From Bacteroidia bacterium (lineage in GTDB: Bacteria; Bacteroidota; Bacteroidia; Bacteroidales; CAJPTX01): DNA of 38,191 bases. The position numbers and the translations under genes are program-made. Shown in pieces: positions 33,874-38,191 of this stretch; position 1 is the stretch's first letter, and every line of letters starts with the position of its first letter. The notes under the pieces were generated by a model. The model was given only the letters and a program-made list of their open reading frames with translations. It had not been told where the DNA came from and did not search any database. The stretch covers positions 1 through 38,191 of the forward strand of contig CAJPTC010000027.1 of assembly GCA_905373475.1 (NCBI GenBank). Reading direction: 5' to 3'.

Positions 33874-34667
33874 TATCGTGGGAACATCTCATCTACTTTG
33901 CAGTGCCCGCTTTAATGTTTTCAGCCTTTGCTGCGTGGTGCTCGTACCGCGAACGCCGTGCTTTAGCCCTATCTCTTGCGCTCGTAGGAATTGCAGTATT
34001 TGGCGTTTATATTGCCCTAATGTGGCACTCACTCGAACGTCCTCCCATGCGCACTATGGGCGAAACCCGTCTCTGGTACTCATTCTTCGCACTCATTGCA
34101 GGACTCATAGTCTACCTCCGTTGGCGCTACCGTTGGATTCTCGGATTCTCTACCATCTTAGCCACTGTGTTCGTAATCATAAACCTCCTGAAACCCGAGA
34201 TCCACAACAAAAGCATGATGCCCGCACTCGAAAGTCCTTACTTCGTGCCGCACGTCGTTTCGTACATGTTTTCCTACGCCATGTTGGGGGCTGCCTTGCT
34301 CATTACAATCTACATAGCTGTACGCGAGAAAAAAGCAACTAACCAGCGTGCACAGCATCTCATGACTGTGTCCGACAACATGGTTTATACAGGACTCTCG
34401 TTTCTTATGATCGGGCTGCTGCTCGGTGCTATTTGGGCAAAACAGGCATGGGGGCACTACTGGAGCTGGGATCCCAAAGAGACGTGGGCAGCCATCACAC
34501 TACTCGTGTATCTTATTTACATACACTTCCGCTTGCAGAATCCGCGACAGATACGCACAGCACTCATTATTCTCATTATCGCATTTCTCTGCCTTCAAAT
34601 CTGCTGGTACGGCGTCAATTTCCTGCCTTCTGCCGCAGGTGTTAGCATCCACACCTACGGGGCATAA
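33870..34667 (+). CDS. ccsA: Cytochrome c biogenesis protein CcsA (haem channel)
   Basis: Partner of ResB that presents haem for attachment to CxxCH. The 265 residues contain about seven to eight membrane segments, the WWD haem-binding motif as WGHYWSWDPKETW (194-206) and flanking histidines H53, H128 (YFVPHVV) and H261 (VSIHTYGA). The start overlaps the ResB stop in ATGA, so translation is coupled. A longer start at 33777 would lie inside the ResB gene. It ends the nrf cluster; no strong + strand terminator is visible after it. Confidence 0.92.
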   Translation: MISWEHLIYFAVPALMFSAFAAWCSYRERRALALSLALVGIAVFGVYIALMWHSLERPPMRTMGETRLWYSFFALIAGLIVYLRWRYRWILGFSTILATVFVIINLLKPEIHNKSMMPALESPYFVPHVVSYMFSYAMLGAALLITIYIAVREKKATNQRAQHLMTVSDNMVYTGLSFLMIGLLLGAIWAKQAWGHYWSWDPKETWAAITLLVYLIYIHFRLQNPRQIRTALIILIIAFLCLQICWYGVNFLPSAAGVSIHTYGA

Positions 34668-34691
34668 CCTCGCCCACGTTTTCACCTTGTA

Positions 34692-34722
34692 GGGACATTC
34701 CCCGCAACGCCCCTAATTTCCA
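34692..34722. repeat. GTAGGGG-type extragenic palindrome remnant
   Basis: TGTAGGGACATTCCCC followed by GCAACGCCCCTAA resembles, in reverse, the GTAGGGGC... elements at 42-64 and 123-144. It lies 24 bases after the CcsA stop. Half of the second arm is lost. Confidence 0.4.
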
Positions 34723-34740
34723 ACATGCATTTTACATATT

Positions 34741-34775
34741 CGCCTTGCGCTGTAAAACGCCGTCCGCGCGAGGAC
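34741..34775 (+). repeat. Partial relative of dispersed-repeat copy B
   Basis: TAAAACGCCGTCCGCGCGAG matches TTAAACGCCATTCGTGCGAG upstream of copy B (12720-12739) at most positions, but the CTCAAGCAACA and TTTGCGTAT blocks do not follow. Confidence 0.4.
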
Positions 34776-34802
34776 AGCCCACAAAAAAAAAACGCTTCGC
34801 GC

Positions 34803-34855
34803 AACTCTTAACTCTTAACTCTTAACTCTTAACTCTTAACTCTTAACTCTTAACT
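34803..34855. repeat. Heptanucleotide tandem repeat, AACTCTT x 7.6
   Basis: Seven full perfect copies of AACTCTT run from 34803 to 34851, followed by a partial AACT. The array lies between two convergent genes. Its low complexity and perfection suggest it could vary in copy number between strains. Confidence 0.95.
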
Positions 34856-34907
34856 AGATCTCGTCCTTAAATGCAACTCTTAAGCTCTCCCGCAATACAT
34901 TGCATAG

Positions 34908-34939
34908 AAAAGGGGTGTGCAAAATAATTTACACACCCC
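34908..34939 (-). terminator. Terminator of the coiled-coil membrane protein gene
   Basis: On the minus strand GGGGTGTG (34939-34932) pairs with CACACCCC (34919-34912) over a 12-base A/T-rich loop, followed by TTTT. It is 23 bases after the stop of the gene at 34963-35892. Confidence 0.65.
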
Positions 34940-34962
34940 AAAAGATAAAAATCACAACGATT

Positions 34963-35892
34963 TTACTTGAGCACTACGCTTCCCTCCCCTACAAGCGTTT
35001 CGTCCATGAAAATGGAAACATGATACTCGCCAGCAGCGAACTGCGTAGAGTCGCCATAGAAGATGTTGATATCGAGTTCCTGATTCTGATAGTCTATCTC
35101 ACGATACGCGGAACAAGGCATACTCTGTCCGCCAAACTTAAAGGTAGCACCATCCGAAGAGGCTAAAAGAACACCATCTTTGTCAGTAAGGCGAATATAG
35201 ATTTTCCGTAAACCTGGTTTCGCCAACGTGTTCTCAGACAAAGTAAAGTCAGTACGCAACTTCACTGCACGGCGCGCTTTGGTTACTTCCTTCCCCTTCT
35301 TGTTGATGGCCAAAATTTGGATGTTGCGCGCCTTAACCACAGAACCACGCATTACGGCAGTAGAAAGTTCTTCGTTAGAGCTAGTCAGCTTACGCACCTG
35401 TTGCTGCGACTCAGCATAACTCCCCCGCATGCGAGTATTTTCTTCCACAAGTTCCCGATTCACGCTATTGAGCGAATCTATCTCGTGCACCATATTACGC
35501 ATTATCTCGCGGAGCGTGCCCAATTCACGTTGGTAGGACTTAAGTTGCTGAAAGGTAACCTGCTGTTCAGACTGAATTTTTGCAACGAGAGCCTCAGCTC
35601 GGCTCTTCTCTAGGCGTAAGCGGGTTTGCACCTCTTCGCTCGACGATTGCAATGAATCGAAAGCGCGTACTTGCGACTGCATCTGGTGAAGAATAGAATC
35701 CTTCTCCATCTGATATTCCACGGTCTGCTGCTCCGCACTAAGCTGAGCACTACGCAAAAAGTAGGCTAATACGCCTGCCAAAATAAGGAGAAAAATGAGT
35801 AGGAAAAAGAGCACGCTAACAACGACACTCTTTTTACGCGGAGCGGTACTCCCGCCCTTGGAATTTGAGAAGTAATCTGGAGATTCAGGCAT
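34963..35892 (-). CDS. Coiled-coil membrane protein of unknown function
   Basis: A 309-residue protein with a cytoplasmic basic segment (APRKKS), one membrane segment (about 22-46), a long coiled coil (about 50-190, e.g. SSEEVQTRLRLEKSRAEALVAKIQ) and a C-terminal beta-rich domain (about 200-309, with KIYIRLTDKDGVLLASSD and GEYHVSIFMDETLVGEGSV). I do not recognise the family; similar proteins occur in Bacteroidota as conserved hypotheticals, as I recall. The topology suggests a periplasmic coiled coil with a sensing or binding domain at the end. It overlaps bcp by one base (TAATG) and ends before a clear terminator, so it is the last gene of the asnS run. Confidence 0.8.
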   Translation of the reverse strand: MPESPDYFSNSKGGSTAPRKKSVVVSVLFFLLIFLLILAGVLAYFLRSAQLSAEQQTVEYQMEKDSILHQMQSQVRAFDSLQSSSEEVQTRLRLEKSRAEALVAKIQSEQQVTFQQLKSYQRELGTLREIMRNMVHEIDSLNSVNRELVEENTRMRGSYAESQQQVRKLTSSNEELSTAVMRGSVVKARNIQILAINKKGKEVTKARRAVKLRTDFTLSENTLAKPGLRKIYIRLTDKDGVLLASSDGATFKFGGQSMPCSAYREIDYQNQELDINIFYGDSTQFAAGEYHVSIFMDETLVGEGSVVLK

Positions 35893-36371
35893 TAGTTCAC
35901 ATATTCGTGTTTACGACGTAAATAGGAAAGAACCTGAACGGCGTGACGTGCCGTTTGTACCTTAGTAAAAATGTGCTCTATAAGCCCCTCTTCATCGATG
36001 AGAAAAGAGGTGCGAATAATTCCGATAGATTTTTTCCCGCAACGTTCCTTCTCTCCCCAAGCACCATACGCTTCGGCAATAACATGATCGGGATCGGAGA
36101 TGAGAGGAAAGGGAAGAGAAAATTTCTCCGCAAAGGAGATATGGCTTCGTATCGAGTCCGGGCTAACTCCGATAACACTTAGACCAATTTGTTGAATTTC
36201 TTCCCAGTTATCGCGCAATCCGCACGCTTGGGAGGTGCAGCCCGTTGTATTGTCCTTAGGGTAAAAATACAAAAGTAGTTTGCGCCCTAAGAACATACCG
36301 TTGTTGCACTCCCTCCCGTCTGGAAGTTGTGTCGAAAAGAGCGGCGCAGCATCACCTACCTGTAGAGCCAT
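35892..36371 (-). CDS. bcp: Thioredoxin-dependent peroxiredoxin, BCP/PrxQ type
   Basis: Reduces hydrogen peroxide and lipid hydroperoxides with thioredoxin. It has 159 residues. The peroxidatic C45 and resolving C50 lie in PKDNTTGCTSQACGLRDNW, the C-x4-C pattern of the alpha-type BCP, and SVIGVSPDSIRSHISFAEKFSLPFPLISDP is the usual core. The family members act as monomers in the cytosol. It starts 26 bases after the asnS stop. Confidence 0.95.
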   Translation of the reverse strand: MALQVGDAAPLFSTQLPDGRECNNGMFLGRKLLLYFYPKDNTTGCTSQACGLRDNWEEIQQIGLSVIGVSPDSIRSHISFAEKFSLPFPLISDPDHVIAEAYGAWGEKERCGKKSIGIIRTSFLIDEEGLIEHIFTKVQTARHAVQVLSYLRRKHEYVN

Positions 36372-36397
36372 TGTGCAATACTTGTTTTATCGGGTTA

Positions 36398-37786
36398 TTA
36401 GAAGTCGCAATGTTTAGGAGTACGTGGGAAGGGGATTACATCTCGAATGTTGGTCATCCCCGTAATGAAGAGCATAAGGCGTTCAAATCCAAGCCCAAAA
36501 CCACTATGCGGCACAGTTCCAAAACGTCTGGTATCCAAATACCAACTCATCTCTTTAACGGGTACTCCCATCGCATTCATACGAGCCACCAGCTTGTCGT
36601 AGTTCTCTTCACGCTGCGATCCGCCAACAATCTCGCCTATCATAGGGAAGAGCACATCCATGGCGCGTACCGTCTTGCCATCCTCATTCATCTTCATGTA
36701 GAAGGCCTTAATTTCAGCAGGATAGTCAGTCAGAATCACAGGGCACTTGAAGTGTTCCTCTACAAGATAACGCTCGTGCTCGCTTTGTAGATCAACACCC
36801 CATGCAACGGGATATTCCCACTTCTTGTTAGCCTTTAGCAATATTTCTACCGCCTCTGTGTAGGAGAGGCGAATAAATTTCTGTGCAACAACCGAATTCA
36901 GACGATCAAGAAGAGACTTATCCCACAGATCGTTGAGGAACTTCAGATCTTCCGCACAGTGCTCGAGCGCGTAGCGCGTCAGATAGCCTAGCATCTCTTC
37001 GGCAAGATCCATGTTGTCCTGAATTTCATAGAAAGCCATTTCAGGTTCTATCATCCAGAACTCTGCTAAATGGCGCGGCGTATTGGAATTTTCAGCACGG
37101 AAAGTAGGACCGAAGGTATAGATTTCCCCTAACGCCGTAGCCCCAAGTTCGCCTTCTAGCTGCCCCGAGACGGTCAAATTCGTGCTCGTACCAAAGAAGT
37201 CCTGTGCCCAGTCTACCTTTCCCTCTGAGGTAAGAGGCGGGTTGTTTAGTGGTAGCGTCGTAACTCGGAACATAGCGCCTGCCCCCTCGGCATCGGAACT
37301 AGTAATGAGGGGCGTATGTAGGTACACAAAGCCTTTTTTGTGAAAAAACTCGTGAATGGCAAAAGACATAGCATCGCGCAGGCGAAATATTGCACCAAAA
37401 GTATTCGTACGTGGACGCAAATGCCCCACTTCGCGCAAGAACTCAAGCGAGTGCCCCTTCTTTTGCAAAGGATAAGTTTGAGGGTCTGCAGTTCCCAACA
37501 GGGTAACCTGCTCCGCTTGCATTTCCACACTCTGTTGTTGACCCAGAGAAGCAACCAGCCGACCCGTAACAGCAACACTAGCACCTGTTGTTATGTCGCG
37601 TAGCACCGCTTCGTCTATTTTGGCAGGATCGATAACAATTTGCAACATGGCAGCGCAAGAGCCATCGTTGAGTGCAAGAAACACCACATTCTTATTCCCA
37701 CGCTTGGAACGAACCCAACCTTTTACCGTATGCTGCTCCCCAGCAACTCCGTTCTGTAGAACTTCTTTCACTCGTGTACGCGACAT
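36398..37786 (-). CDS. asnS: Asparaginyl-tRNA synthetase
   Basis: Charges tRNA-Asn with asparagine. The 462 residues contain an OB-fold anticodon-binding domain (about 15-110, VKGWVRSKRGNKNVVFLAL) and the class II core with motif 2 (FRAENSNTPRHLAEFWMIEPE region) and motif 3 (GFGLGFERLMLF). The asparagine-specific insertions make it AsnRS rather than AspRS. The presence of AsnRS means direct Asn charging is possible. It heads asnS-bcp-coiled-coil protein. The leader is about 190 nt if the -7 element at 37978-37985 is used. Confidence 0.96.
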   Translation of the reverse strand: MSRTRVKEVLQNGVAGEQHTVKGWVRSKRGNKNVVFLALNDGSCAAMLQIVIDPAKIDEAVLRDITTGASVAVTGRLVASLGQQQSVEMQAEQVTLLGTADPQTYPLQKKGHSLEFLREVGHLRPRTNTFGAIFRLRDAMSFAIHEFFHKKGFVYLHTPLITSSDAEGAGAMFRVTTLPLNNPPLTSEGKVDWAQDFFGTSTNLTVSGQLEGELGATALGEIYTFGPTFRAENSNTPRHLAEFWMIEPEMAFYEIQDNMDLAEEMLGYLTRYALEHCAEDLKFLNDLWDKSLLDRLNSVVAQKFIRLSYTEAVEILLKANKKWEYPVAWGVDLQSEHERYLVEEHFKCPVILTDYPAEIKAFYMKMNEDGKTVRAMDVLFPMIGEIVGGSQREENYDKLVARMNAMGVPVKEMSWYLDTRRFGTVPHSGFGLGFERLMLFITGMTNIRDVIPFPRTPKHCDF

Positions 37787-37977
37787 CGCCTATTCCCAAT
37801 TAATTACTGCCCTTTATCCCAACTTACAAAGTTCATACCCCTTAGAGGTAACACACACCAAGAGAACGTTTGAATTCTAAAAAGAGTACATAAGAGCTTT
37901 TTGCAGCATACTTTCTGCGTAAAATTGTGCTCCGCGCCCAAGAAACGAAGAAGGCAAAAAACTCCACATCTCACGCG

Positions 37978-37985
37978 CAAAAATA
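37978..37985 (-). promoter_or_regulatory. -7 element upstream of asnS
   Basis: TATTTTTG followed by C on the minus strand matches TAnnTTTG, 191 bases before the asnS start. No TTG is found at the expected -33 distance. Confidence 0.35.
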
Positions 37986-38088
37986 CGAAAGTAATGCGAG
38001 AGTTGGAAAACAATCCCCAAGCCCCACACCAGCATTTTAGACACGCATAGCGCATGCTAAACATCATTTTTATAATCAACCTCGTAAA

Positions 38089-38106
38089 GGCGAGGCACGC
38101 CTCGCC
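38089..38106. repeat. Perfect palindrome GGCGAGGC-AC-GCCTCGCC
   Basis: The 8-bp arms are exact complements with a 2-base spacer. It echoes the GGGCGA..TCGCCC element at 44-63 of this window. An imperfect dyad CGGCGCGCC-AT-GGCACGCCG follows at 38152-38171. Confidence 0.6.
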
Positions 38107-38191
38107 CGTAAAATGCGCGCTGCGTATTTTCAGATTGCATTGCGGTTGTAGCGGCGCGCCATGGCACGCCGTAATAGAACCCCCGCCGTAT

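Larger units (their letters stand above)
37787..38191. other. Intergenic region at the right end
   Basis: A minus-strand frame at 37804-38079 has a Cys/Phe-rich random-looking product and is not called. The region probably holds the asnS leader, its -7 element (37978-37985) and two palindromes (38089-38106 and 38152-38171). I see no other gene. Confidence 0.5.

Noticed and set aside
37804..38079. Minus-strand frame upstream of asnS
   Set aside because: The Cys/Phe-rich product looks random and the frame covers the probable asnS leader and promoter.
1..38191. CRISPR array, prophage, IS element or defence system
   Set aside because: No regularly spaced repeat array, no phage structural gene and no transposase or integrase was seen on either strand; the tandem repeat at 34803-34855 has no spacers.

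Overview
The window looks like a stretch of a Bacteroidota chromosome, most likely Bacteroidales with Porphyromonas-like gene content. The clues are: several upstream regions carry a TAnnTTTG -7 element, the typical Bacteroidota promoter; Shine-Dalgarno sequences are mostly weak; there are two TPR / PD40 propeller / carboxypeptidase-regulatory-like / OmpA proteins with the domain order of the type IX secretion protein PorE; the nitrite reductase genes nrfHA are followed by the system II haem-attachment genes (ResB and CcsA); and the GlmU-like protein has the Bacteroidota form. This placement rests on gene content and motifs alone.

Layout, left to right. 1-568 is non-coding and rich in palindromes and degenerate repeats. 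569-2830 (+) holds a stand-alone sufS and a FloA-type flotillin, closed by a terminator. A tRNA-Pro(CGG) lies on the minus strand at 3077-3151. 3450-8629 (+) holds lysS, a PorE-like envelope protein, a small secreted protein with short repeats and purM. 8815-12458 (+) holds rlmD, a dihydrolipoyl dehydrogenase gene and lptB. 12879-19382 (+) holds a GlmU-like protein, lon, kdsD and a phosphoethanolamine-transferase-like enzyme. 19545-21967 (+) holds serS, ruvC and queD. 22009-24950 (-) holds an RluA-type pseudouridine synthase, panB, a four-helix membrane protein, a bactofilin and an OsmC protein. 24951-25400 has no clear gene but contains a candidate small RNA. 25401-30021 (-) reads purS, acyltransferase, lipoprotein, second PorE-like protein, YhcC-type radical SAM protein. 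Divergent from it, 30233-34667 (+) is the nitrite ammonification module nrfH, nrfA, ResB, CcsA. 34963-37786 (-) holds asnS, bcp and a coiled-coil membrane protein. The last 400 bases are again repeat-rich.

How the genes work together. lptB, kdsD, the phosphoethanolamine-transferase-like protein, the GlmU-like protein, the lipoprotein, the acyltransferase and both PorE-like proteins all concern the outer membrane and LPS. nrfHA reduces nitrite to ammonium with electrons from quinol, and ResB/CcsA mature its c-type haems. purM and purS belong to purine synthesis; the presence of a separate PurS suggests the three-subunit PurS/Q/L enzyme.

I see no CRISPR array, prophage, IS element or recognised defence system, and no clearly new multi-gene system. 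The less ordinary signals are a dispersed intergenic repeat (four copies sharing the core TTTGCGTATnATG), GTAGGGGC-type palindromes near both ends, a candidate ~100-nt small RNA, a purS at the head of an envelope-gene operon, and a second PorE-like protein in that same operon.
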